A stretch of DNA of 39,990 bases from CAYPAU01 sp964408825 (lineage in GTDB: Bacteria > Patescibacteriota > Microgenomatia > Levybacterales > UBA12049), in assembly GCA_964408825.1 (NCBI GenBank), contig CAYPAU010000005.1, positions 1 to 39,990 of the forward strand, in the 5' to 3' direction. Made by a program: the position numbers and the translations under genes. Below the pieces are notes generated by a model that saw nothing but the letters and a program-made list of their open reading frames with translations, searched no databases and was not told the origin of the DNA. Position 1 is the stretch's first letter, and each line of letters begins with the position of its first letter. Below are positions 30,683 to 37,628 of this stretch, in pieces.

Positions 30683-31747
30683 TCAACCGACAAGACGCAA
30701 GAGCTCATCCTGTCTCAACGCATAGCTTCTTGCGGTTTCAAGACTTATGGTTCCGCCTAAGACCAGAGAAGCAAGCGATGACTCAAGCGGAATCATTCCC
30801 ACATCTTGAGAGTTTTGAATAATAGAATCTATAAGATGTGTTTTCCCGTCTCTTATGTTACTTGCGATAGCACTCGTACCAATCAGAAGTTCAACTGCCG
30901 GGATCCTGCCACCTGATATTTGAGGCATAAGTCTTTGAGAAACTATTCCCTTAAGAGTTGCTGAAAGCTGTGCTCTAATTTGGGACTGCTGATCCGAAGA
31001 AAATACATCAATTATTCGGTCTATACTCTGAGAGGCGGAGTTGGTATGAAGAGTTGAAAAAACCAAATGTCCTGTCTCTGCAATTGTAATCGTTGATGCT
31101 ATAGTTTCAGGATCCCTCATTTCCCCAACCAAGACCACATCCGGATCTTCGCGAAGAGCGGAACGTAAGGCCGCCTGCCACGAATTTGTATCCTGCCCCA
31201 TCTCACGCTGAGAGATCAGGCTCTTTCCATGAGGATAGATATATTCGATCGGGTCTTCGATGGTAAGAATATGAACTGCTCTTCCTAAGTTAATTTCATT
31301 AATAATTGCAGCAAGTGTGGTCGATTTCCCATGACCGGTTGGTCCCGCAATAAGAATAAGTCCCTGTTTAAGAGTTGCGAAATTATGAAGATATTTTGGA
31401 AGATTTAGCTCTTCAATCGTCCTTATCTTTGGCTCAAGGAATCTAAATTCTCCGCAAATAAAATTCTTTTGAAAATAAATGTTTGCCCGGAATCGTCCCG
31501 TCTGACCATTGGCACCCTCAAAACTAAAGGAGAAATCAAGCTCTTTATTTAAAATAAATTTTTCTTTTTGCGACTGATTAAGAAGCGAGAAAATCATACT
31601 GTGTGTATCTTCTCCTGAGAGAGGCAGAGCGTCTGAGACGAATGAAAGCTCACCATCAATGCGAAGAGAAGGAGGAACTCCGGGAATAAGATGTAAATCC
31701 GATGCCTTACTGTTTACTGTAAGATGTAAAAGGTGTTGAATATCCAT
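30683..31747 (-). CDS. pilT: Pilus retraction ATPase
   Basis: A 354-aa hexameric ATPase that drives pilus retraction. It begins with the N-terminal PAS-like domain (KASDLHLIPGVPPSLRIDGE), then Walker A GPTGHGKST, the Asp box TIEDPIEYIYPHGKS, Walker B DPDVVLVGEMRDPETI and the His box AETGHLVFSTLHTNSA. This is the PilT plan, shorter than PilB and without its zinc motif. It lies next to pilB, so both extension and retraction motors are encoded. Confidence 0.94.
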   Translation of the reverse strand: MDIQHLLHLTVNSKASDLHLIPGVPPSLRIDGELSFVSDALPLSGEDTHSMIFSLLNQSQKEKFILNKELDFSFSFEGANGQTGRFRANIYFQKNFICGEFRFLEPKIRTIEELNLPKYLHNFATLKQGLILIAGPTGHGKSTTLAAIINEINLGRAVHILTIEDPIEYIYPHGKSLISQREMGQDTNSWQAALRSALREDPDVVLVGEMRDPETIASTITIAETGHLVFSTLHTNSASQSIDRIIDVFSSDQQSQIRAQLSATLKGIVSQRLMPQISGGRIPAVELLIGTSAIASNIRDGKTHLIDSIIQNSQDVGMIPLESSLASLVLGGTISLETARSYALRQDELLRLVG

Positions 31748-31750
31748 AAA

Positions 31751-31785
31751 CTAGTTGCTAGCGACTAGTTACTAGTGGCTAGTTA
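31751..31785 (-). repeat. Five-unit CTAG heptad array between pilB and pilT
   Basis: Units: CTAGTTG, CTAGCGA, CTAGTTA, CTAGTGG, CTAGTTA, 35 nt; the last contains the pilB stop codon. Same family as 10962-10996, about 21 kb away. Confidence 0.85.
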
Positions 31786-33516
31786 TTCTTGTGCTACTCT
31801 TATTACCTCCTCGGGTGTCGTTATGCCAGATAGAACCTTAAAGTAGCCATCCTGTTTCATTGTTATCATTCCCTCATTTAACGCTTCTTTCTGAACGGCG
31901 GCACTGCCCGGGCGCTCAAGAATAAGATTTGCCATTTTCTGAGAAATCGGTAAAACTTCAAAAATACCAATTCGACCCAAATATCCAGAGCCTGAACACT
32001 TATCGCAACCTTTTCCTCGATATAATTTAAGTTCTGAACCATTTGGAGACGGATATAATTTTCCCAAAACATTTTTTATCTCTTCTGTAATTTGTCTAAG
32101 TGGAGCATACGGTTCTCTGCATGTCGCACAGACTCTTCTGACAATTCTTTGCCCGACAACCGCATTCATTGTCGATGAAAGAAGAAAGGGCTCAGCACCC
32201 AAATCTATAAGACGAGGTATTGCTCCAGCCGCATCTGAAGTATGAAGTGCCGAAAAAACCAAATGTCCCGTGAGTGATGCCTGAATAGCAAGCTCGGTGG
32301 TTTCTCCGTCTCTTATTTCTCCAACAAGGATTATATTGGGGTCTTGTCTTAAGAATGACCTAAGACCTGTTGCAAAAGTAAGTCCCACACCGGGATTTAT
32401 CTGTATCTGATTAACTCCCGGCATTTGATACTCAACAGGATCTTCAAGGGTCATAATATTAACTCTTGTTGTATTAAGTTTCTCCAAAACCGCATAAAGA
32501 GTAGTAGTTTTACCAGATCCGGTCGGACCACAAACCAATATAACTCCATGCGGGCGAAGAATCGATGTTTCTAAATTTTTAAGAGATGTTCCCGTAAGAC
32601 CAAGTTCGGGAAGAGTAGGTATTCCTCCTGATTTACGAAGAAGCCTCATCACAATCTTCTCTCCAAAGGTTGTCGGCATTACGGAAATACGAAGATCCAC
32701 TTCGTTATTGTCTACTTTGAAATTAAAACGGCCGTCCTGTGGCATTCTGTGTTCATCGATTTTCATGTCGGAAAGGATTTTGATGCGGGATATGACTGCT
32801 TCCTGAACGGTCTTTGGAAGACTCAGCCTGTCATACAAAATACCATCTATTCTGTAACGCACTCTGATTCGATCTTCCTGCGGTTCAATGTGGACATCAG
32901 AGGCTCTGCTTGATACCGCATATTCAAGAATAGTTGAAACGATTTTGGCAATAGGAGCCTCTTTTATAATCTCCGCAATTTCCTTACTGTCGATGGTTTT
33001 TGCCTTAATCAGCTCCTCTGTCTGCTTTATAGCCTCTCCGACTTCTCCTACGATTTCCTGTTTGTACTGTTGTCTTATTGCTGTTTTTATATCCTCAAAA
33101 GGTGCTGCAAAAGTCTTGAGGGTAAGTCCTGTTTTTTGTCTGACAAATTCCAAGGCTTCAAGGTCTACGGGATTGGCCATTGCGACGGACAAGGTTTTTG
33201 TCCGCTCGTCATACATAAAGGGGATAAGCGTAAATCTTTCGGCAACAGCTCTTGAAATCATTGAGAGGGCAAGAGGAGAAAAGGATGTTGAGGAAAGTGA
33301 GATAAAAGGAATTCCTAAGAGTCTTGCCTTGGCTTCTGCAATTTTATCGGAGGAAACAATTCCTGACAACAAAAGAGTCTCTTCGTATGATTTGTCTAAG
33401 CTTGCGGCTTTAACCTTAATATCCTGAACCTGTGAAGGGGTCAAGATATGCTCGGAAAGCAGAATATCAAGTATCGTAGACTTTATGGAATCTGTATTAA
33501 AATCTGTGGCGGGCAT
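31783..33516 (-). CDS. pilB: Pilus extension ATPase
   Basis: A 577-aa assembly motor. The N-terminal MshEN-type domain (LSEHILTPSQVQDIKVKAA, LLGIPFISLSS) is followed by the GSPII_E core: ASDVHIEPQEDRIRVRYRID, Walker A GPTGSGKTT, TLEDPVEYQMPGVNQ, Walker B DPNIILVGEIRDGET and the His box SLTGHLVFSALHTSDA. The four-Cys zinc motif CATC...CDKC is present near the C-terminus, as in PilB/GspE. First gene of the pilus operon, behind a TTGACA promoter. Confidence 0.95.
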   Translation of the reverse strand: MPATDFNTDSIKSTILDILLSEHILTPSQVQDIKVKAASLDKSYEETLLLSGIVSSDKIAEAKARLLGIPFISLSSTSFSPLALSMISRAVAERFTLIPFMYDERTKTLSVAMANPVDLEALEFVRQKTGLTLKTFAAPFEDIKTAIRQQYKQEIVGEVGEAIKQTEELIKAKTIDSKEIAEIIKEAPIAKIVSTILEYAVSSRASDVHIEPQEDRIRVRYRIDGILYDRLSLPKTVQEAVISRIKILSDMKIDEHRMPQDGRFNFKVDNNEVDLRISVMPTTFGEKIVMRLLRKSGGIPTLPELGLTGTSLKNLETSILRPHGVILVCGPTGSGKTTTLYAVLEKLNTTRVNIMTLEDPVEYQMPGVNQIQINPGVGLTFATGLRSFLRQDPNIILVGEIRDGETTELAIQASLTGHLVFSALHTSDAAGAIPRLIDLGAEPFLLSSTMNAVVGQRIVRRVCATCREPYAPLRQITEEIKNVLGKLYPSPNGSELKLYRGKGCDKCSGSGYLGRIGIFEVLPISQKMANLILERPGSAAVQKEALNEGMITMKQDGYFKVLSGITTPEEVIRVAQE

Positions 33517-33523
33517 TACTTCT

Positions 33524-33553
33524 ATACTAAGTAAAAATAAGCTATAATGTCAA
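33524..33553 (-). promoter_or_regulatory. Promoter of the type IV pilus operon
   Basis: Minus strand: perfect TTGACA (33553-33548), an 18-nt spacer and TAGTAT (33529-33524), 7 nt before the pilB ATG at 33516. It predicts a leaderless pilB mRNA. Its -35 shares a base with a plus-strand TATAAT (33543-33548). Confidence 0.6.
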
Positions 33554-33580
33554 GGCAATCCCGATCAAATCGGGATTGCC
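33543..33580 (+). promoter_or_regulatory. TATAAT box and 12-bp perfect hairpin in the pilB-holB spacer
   Basis: A plus-strand TATAAT (33543-33548) is followed by GGCAATCCCGAT (33554-33565) and its full complement ATCGGGATTGCC (33569-33580) around the loop CAA. A start would fall at the base of the hairpin. No T-run follows, so it is not an intrinsic terminator. It may be a palindromic repeat or the 5' stabiliser of the following RNA. Confidence 0.5.
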
Positions 33581-33583
33581 GCA

Positions 33584-33655
33584 GACCCGGCAAAAATTGA
33601 AGCATGAGCCGTGTATGAATAATACTGAAAAGGCGAATGCTGAATTAGACGGGTT
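33584..33655 (+). ncRNA. Candidate structured RNA upstream of the clamp-loader gene
   Basis: P1: GACCCG (33584-33589) with CGGGTT (33650-33655). P2: AGCAT (33601-33605) with ATGCT (33637-33641), then GA facing GA, which can form tandem sheared G-A pairs, then GCC (33608-33610) with GGC (33632-33634). P3: GTAT (33613-33616) with ATAC (33622-33625), 5-nt loop. Unpaired strands of 11 and 8 nt join P1 and P2. The G-A pairs only work on the plus strand. No known family recognised. Confidence 0.4.
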
Positions 33656-33670
33656 AAGGAATTTTAGAAC

Positions 33671-34339
33671 ATGAGATCTTTCATTTTGGCTTCAAAAGAC
33701 ATTAATAGAGGGCTTGAGTACGTCTTTGAAATTTTTCAAAAAAAAATCGACAAACTGGATATAACGGTAGAATCTTTTGAAAAATCTGTCGGGATAGAAG
33801 ACGTAAGGAATTTGCAAAAAAAATTGTTTTACAAACCCTTACGGGGAGACACTAAGGTTTTTGCAATAAATGCCGAAAATGGGATAACAATTGAGTCCCA
33901 AAATGCTCTTCTTAAAATTCTTGAGGAACCACCACTTAGCACATTCATGTTTCTTATAGTTAAAAATACCAATATTCTACTGCCGACTATTTTATCAAGA
34001 TGTAAGATTATTAAACTGGGGGGAGAAAAAGATGACATTTCAGAAAAAGAAATTTCCGAATTTGAAAAACTTATCGGAAAATTGTCCTCAAGGGATATAA
34101 ATTTCAAGCTAAAACTTGCTCAAGATCGGGGAGAAGATAGGGAGGAAGCAATCCTTTGGTTTGAGAAAGCAATTTTTGCTGCAAGAAAGATACTGTTTAA
34201 TAAACTGAATTCTCAAAGTACTGAAGACTTAGAGAAAACATTAAAAATAATAAAGAAACTTGAGGAAGGTCACTATTTTACCCAAAACACCAATGTTAAC
34301 CCACGCTTCATCCTTGAAAATACTCTTTTATCAATTTGA
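33671..34339 (+). CDS. DNA polymerase III delta-prime-like clamp-loader subunit
   Basis: A 222-aa protein with the delta-prime/gamma hallmarks: ITIESQNALLKILEEPP (sensor-like helix) and ILLPTILSRCKIIKL, which holds the SRC motif that contacts a neighbouring ATP site. The P-loop found in the tau/gamma subunit is absent, and the N-terminus is short, so it is the non-ATPase delta-prime type. The length is below the usual 300-330 aa, so the C-terminal collar domain is reduced. It probably loads the sliding clamp. It is preceded by the structured intergenic region. Confidence 0.75.
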   Translation: MRSFILASKDINRGLEYVFEIFQKKIDKLDITVESFEKSVGIEDVRNLQKKLFYKPLRGDTKVFAINAENGITIESQNALLKILEEPPLSTFMFLIVKNTNILLPTILSRCKIIKLGGEKDDISEKEISEFEKLIGKLSSRDINFKLKLAQDRGEDREEAILWFEKAIFAARKILFNKLNSQSTEDLEKTLKIIKKLEEGHYFTQNTNVNPRFILENTLLSI

Positions 34340-34365
34340 AATTTCTCGCTTTAAGCTTCGTTTTT

Positions 34366-34374
34366 TGCTAAAAT
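34366..34374 (+). promoter_or_regulatory. Extended -10 of the envelope gene group
   Basis: TGCTAAAAT: TGn plus TAAAAT at 34369-34374, giving a leader of about 19 nt before the ATG at 34400. AGAGGA (34376-34381) is too far from the ATG to be a good Shine-Dalgarno. Confidence 0.4.
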
Positions 34375-34399
34375 TAGAGGATTAAATCTTCCAAACTAC

Positions 34400-35662
34400 A
34401 TGCTTTCTGAATTTAAAAAATTCTTTTATTTTCCGGTCTCATACTATTTTCGATTTTTTGCCAAGATAAGACTCTTCCTTTGGAACCCTTATGTAATAGT
34501 AGCAACAGGTTCAAGCGGAAAAACCTCGCTTCTTCATTTACTTCAGTCTCAAATAGGGGATAGGGCAAAATATTCGCATCTTGCCAATAGTACCTATGGA
34601 ATTCCTTTTGATATTTTGGGGTTAAAACGAGAAAATTTGGAAATGTTTGAATGGATAGGCTTGGTAATAAAAACTCCTTTTGCTATCTTCCTACCGATTC
34701 CTAAGCAAAAGATTTATATTGCTGAGGCGGATTGTGACAGGCCCGGAGAAGGAAAGTATTTAGCCACTCTATTAAAACCCAATATAACTTTATGGCTTGG
34801 CACAGGAAAGACCCATACGGTAAACTTTGACAAACAAGTTACAAACGGAAAGGCTGCAACTTCAGAGGATGCAGTCGCATATGAATTCGGATATTTTTTA
34901 GAATATACAAAGGATTTCTCGGTTGTTAATGCAGATTCTAAATTAGTAGAAATGCAGTTTACAAGAACAAAAGCTCAGATAGAAAAGGTGACACTAAAAA
35001 AACTTGATGATTATAAGGTTTACAAAGACAGGACTATTTTTAAAGCAAGCGGGAAAGTTTATGAATTCAAAAGACTTTTGCCCAGAGAATTTTTCTATGC
35101 TCTTTCGATGACACTTTTGATACTTGAGAAGCTGAAGATTAAACCGGATTTATCTTTCAAAAATTTTTCCCTACCCCCCGGGAGAAGCAATATACTCTCC
35201 GGAGTTAAAAATACCACTATTATAGACAGCACTTACAACGCCACTCCGGACGGAGTTTCCTCGGTTCTTAATATGTTCGCCAAATATCCTTCGGGGAGTA
35301 AATGGTTGGTCTTAGGTGATATGATAGAGCTTGGTCAGGAAGAGGGCATTGAGCATGAAAAACTTGCTGAAGAAATCGCTAAAGTAAAGGCTCAAAAAGT
35401 TATTCTGGTCGGCCCACGGCTTTCTAAGTTTACTTATTCTAAACTTATTACACTAAAAATCAATGCCGAAAAATTTACAATACCCAAGGATGCCCTTCTA
35501 TACATAGTAAAAAATCTAAGAGGCGGAGAAACGGTTTTATTTAAAGGTGCAGGATTCCTTGAGGGAATAATTGAACAATTATTGCTAACTAAAAAAGACA
35601 TTGCAAAACTTCCAAGACGCGAAAAGGTCTGGGAGTCGCGAAGAAAAAAATTCGGCTTATAA
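34400..35662 (+). CDS. Mur ligase family protein, MurF-like
   Basis: A 420-aa ATP-dependent ligase of the Mur family. The P-loop ATGSSGKTSLLHLL, the Glu-bearing IYIAEADCDRPGEGKYLATLLKP and the C-terminal STYNATPDGVSSVLNMF...LVLGDMIELGQEEGIEHEKL match MurF, which adds D-Ala-D-Ala to UDP-MurNAc-tripeptide. The N-terminal UDP-binding domain of MurF is missing: the P-loop comes at about residue 36, after a short hydrophobic, basic segment. So the exact substrate is uncertain. It starts a group with a hydrolase, an aminotransferase and a FemAB-like protein. Confidence 0.8.
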   Translation: MLSEFKKFFYFPVSYYFRFFAKIRLFLWNPYVIVATGSSGKTSLLHLLQSQIGDRAKYSHLANSTYGIPFDILGLKRENLEMFEWIGLVIKTPFAIFLPIPKQKIYIAEADCDRPGEGKYLATLLKPNITLWLGTGKTHTVNFDKQVTNGKAATSEDAVAYEFGYFLEYTKDFSVVNADSKLVEMQFTRTKAQIEKVTLKKLDDYKVYKDRTIFKASGKVYEFKRLLPREFFYALSMTLLILEKLKIKPDLSFKNFSLPPGRSNILSGVKNTTIIDSTYNATPDGVSSVLNMFAKYPSGSKWLVLGDMIELGQEEGIEHEKLAEEIAKVKAQKVILVGPRLSKFTYSKLITLKINAEKFTIPKDALLYIVKNLRGGETVLFKGAGFLEGIIEQLLLTKKDIAKLPRREKVWESRRKKFGL

Positions 35663-35697
35663 GAATGGGGAATGATAAATTGAAAATGGAAAATCAA
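35663..35697 (+). repeat. Heptad array at the start of the hydrolase gene
   Basis: Units GAATGGG, GAATGAT, AAATTGA, AAATGGA, AAATCAA. The start codon (35665) and residues MGNDKLKMENQ are encoded in it. Confidence 0.65.
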
Positions 35698-36420
35698 AAA
35701 CCGAATGTTTTTGTCCTGCATGGCTGGAGTTATTCTGTTGATCAATGGAAGCCTTTCATATCTGCTCTAAAAAAAATAAAATTAAAACCTGTCCTTCTTA
35801 AAATCCCCGGCTTAACAGATGAGATAAGAAATCCATGGGCGCTTGATAATTATATAGACTGGCTTTTTGATGAAGTCAAAGATGAAGGAAAAATAATATT
35901 AATAGGCCATTCAAACGGAGGACGAATTGCCATGGCTTTTGCTTTAAAATACCAGGATAAAGTTTCAAAGCTGATTTTAATTGACAGCGCCGGAATTTAC
36001 CACGATGATATTATCATAAAAATTAAAAGATTGATCTTTAGATCTATTGCGAAAACAGGAAAAAAAATTATCCCTTCGCAAGCTACCAGAAACTTTTTGT
36101 ATTTCCTAACAGGAGAGAGTGATTATAAAAACGCAAATGAAATTATGCGAGAAACTATGATAAATCTAATTGAGGCAGATAAAACTTTGGGAATAGAAAA
36201 AATACTCGCTCCTACTATTATAATATGGGGGGAAAATGACAGAGTAACTCCGCTTTCAGATGCAAGACTATTAAACAAAGGAATAGTCAATAGTAAATTA
36301 TTTGTAGTTAATAATGCCCGACACTCTCCACAGTTTACCCATCCACATGAAGTCGTAAAAATCATTTTTAACAACCTGCCTGCCGCCCGCCTGCCGGACG
36401 GGCAGGGCAGACAGGTTTAA
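35665..36420 (+). CDS. Alpha/beta hydrolase with palindrome-encoded C-terminus
   Basis: A 251-aa alpha/beta hydrolase. VFVLHGWSYSVDQWKPF gives the oxyanion loop, LIGHSNGGRIAMAFALKY the nucleophile Ser, IIIWGENDRVTPL the acid and ARHSPQFTHPHEVV the His; the triad is complete. The N-terminal 11 residues come from a heptad array and the C-terminal NNLPAARLPDGQGRQV is encoded by a G+C-rich palindrome (36375-36415), so both ends look like recent additions. It lies 2 nt after the MurF-like gene. Substrate unknown; an envelope role is suggested only by its neighbours. Confidence 0.85.
   Translation: MGNDKLKMENQKPNVFVLHGWSYSVDQWKPFISALKKIKLKPVLLKIPGLTDEIRNPWALDNYIDWLFDEVKDEGKIILIGHSNGGRIAMAFALKYQDKVSKLILIDSAGIYHDDIIIKIKRLIFRSIAKTGKKIIPSQATRNFLYFLTGESDYKNANEIMRETMINLIEADKTLGIEKILAPTIIIWGENDRVTPLSDARLLNKGIVNSKLFVVNNARHSPQFTHPHEVVKIIFNNLPAARLPDGQGRQV
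36375..36415 (+). repeat. G+C-rich imperfect palindrome at the hydrolase 3' end
   Basis: CCTG/CAGG at the ends, then CTGCC/GGCAG and CCCG/CGGG toward the centre, with single mismatches. It encodes the last residues of the hydrolase and is followed by TTTAA containing the stop. It shares the CCTGCC/GGCAGG arms with 4271-4286 and 4678-4698. Confidence 0.8.
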
Positions 36421-36430
36421 CAATTTTATT

Positions 36431-37621
36431 ATGTCTATTTTTAATTCACTCGGTTCAAACTATGATTTTAAATTTGTTTTAAAGACACTGCTTTCTGTTG
36501 GGGGAGAATCGGAAAAGCGAAAACTAAAAGAAACTCTGAGAAGAAAATATAAGGGGGAAGTATTATTGTTCTATAAGGGTAGAGAAGCTCTAACTTTTGC
36601 TCTAAAGTCTTTGTCTCTTCCGGAAGAATCGAAGACTGCCATTAACGGATTTACGTGTTATGCAGTTTATAAAGCCGTTGAGGAAGCCGGTCTAAAACCA
36701 GTCTTACTTGACATCGACGACAGCCTGAATTTTTCTCCGGAAAAACTTAAAAGTATCATAGAATCTTCGGATATCAAGGTTGTCATCGTACAAAATACGC
36801 TGGGGTACATATGTGAAATAAAAGAAATTGCAAAAATTTGTAAAAAAAATAATATTATTCTTATTGAAGATTTGGCTCATTGTGTTGGGACAAATTACGA
36901 AAACGGAGAAGAAGCGGGGACAGTTGGCGATTTCGTAGTGTTTTCTTTCAGCCAAGACAAAATGGTTGACGGAATATCGGGTGGAGCATTAATTGCAAAA
37001 ATTCAAAATTCAAAATTCAAAATTCAAAATTATTCCTACCCACAGTTTTCAGTACAGATCAAGAATCGGCTTTATCCGCTACTTACATTTATAATTCGGT
37101 CAGCTTACGATTTTGGTTTGGGTAAATTACTCCACTACTTTTTGAAAAAATCGAACATGCTTTCAACACCCATGGACGATTCGTTATATGGAACGCTAAA
37201 TCTTTCAGACTTCTATCAATCACTAGTAATGGAATCTTTTAATAATCTTAAAGGAGACTTGGAACATCGGAAAAAGATCGCAAAAATTTATAAAAATAAT
37301 CTGCCCTCTAAAATATTATTTGAAAAAATTACTTCTCAAATAGAAAATTCCTCAAATCTTCGTTTTCCAATTTTTGTAGAAAACCGAGACAAGCTGTTAA
37401 AATTCTTAAAAAGTAAAGGTTTTTATATTTCGGACATCTGGTATGATGCGCCAATTTCTCCAAAAAGATTTATGCAAAAAATTGAATATGCAGGAGATTG
37501 TCCCAATGCTGAGGAGATTTCTGAAAGAATTTTAAACTTACCGACACACAAAAACATTTCGGAAAAACAAGCGTTAAAATTGGCAAAATATATAAATAAT
37601 TTCTTAATTCATAATTCTTAA
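36431..37621 (+). CDS. DegT/DnrJ/EryC1/StrS-type aminotransferase
   Basis: A 396-aa PLP-dependent fold-type I enzyme of the sugar aminotransferase family. Marks: FYKGREALTFALKSL (PLP phosphate loop), INGFTCYAVYKAVEEAGLKPVLLDID, VIVQNTLGYICEIKEI, LIEDLAHCVGTNYENG (Asp contacting the pyridine N) and VVFSFSQDKMVDGISGGAL with the Schiff-base Lys. Inside the sequence a five-unit heptamer array (36998-37032) encodes KIQNSKFKIQNY, and the stop lies in another array. Likely makes an amino sugar or amino-acyl precursor for the envelope. Confidence 0.85.
   Translation: MSIFNSLGSNYDFKFVLKTLLSVGGESEKRKLKETLRRKYKGEVLLFYKGREALTFALKSLSLPEESKTAINGFTCYAVYKAVEEAGLKPVLLDIDDSLNFSPEKLKSIIESSDIKVVIVQNTLGYICEIKEIAKICKKNNIILIEDLAHCVGTNYENGEEAGTVGDFVVFSFSQDKMVDGISGGALIAKIQNSKFKIQNYSYPQFSVQIKNRLYPLLTFIIRSAYDFGLGKLLHYFLKKSNMLSTPMDDSLYGTLNLSDFYQSLVMESFNNLKGDLEHRKKIAKIYKNNLPSKILFEKITSQIENSSNLRFPIFVENRDKLLKFLKSKGFYISDIWYDAPISPKRFMQKIEYAGDCPNAEEISERILNLPTHKNISEKQALKLAKYINNFLIHNS
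36998..37032 (+). repeat. Near-perfect heptamer tandem array inside the aminotransferase
   Basis: Four exact AAAATTC units followed by AAAATTA, 35 nt, in frame just after the conserved GGALIA. Same length and unit count as 27286-27320, with a different unit. Confidence 0.95.
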
Positions 37622-37628
37622 TTCATGA
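37601..37628 (+). repeat. Heptad array spanning the stop and next start
   Basis: Units TTCTTAA, TTCATAA, TTCTTAA, TTCATGA. The third contains the aminotransferase stop and the fourth contains the FemAB ATG (37625). Same family as 27350-27384. Confidence 0.8.

Noticed and set aside
33554..33580. Intrinsic terminator at the 12-bp hairpin
   Set aside because: No T-run follows on either strand and both flanking genes point away from it.
10962..37628. CRISPR array interpretation of the short repeats
   Set aside because: Units are 6-8 nt with no spacers, and there are no cas genes in the window.
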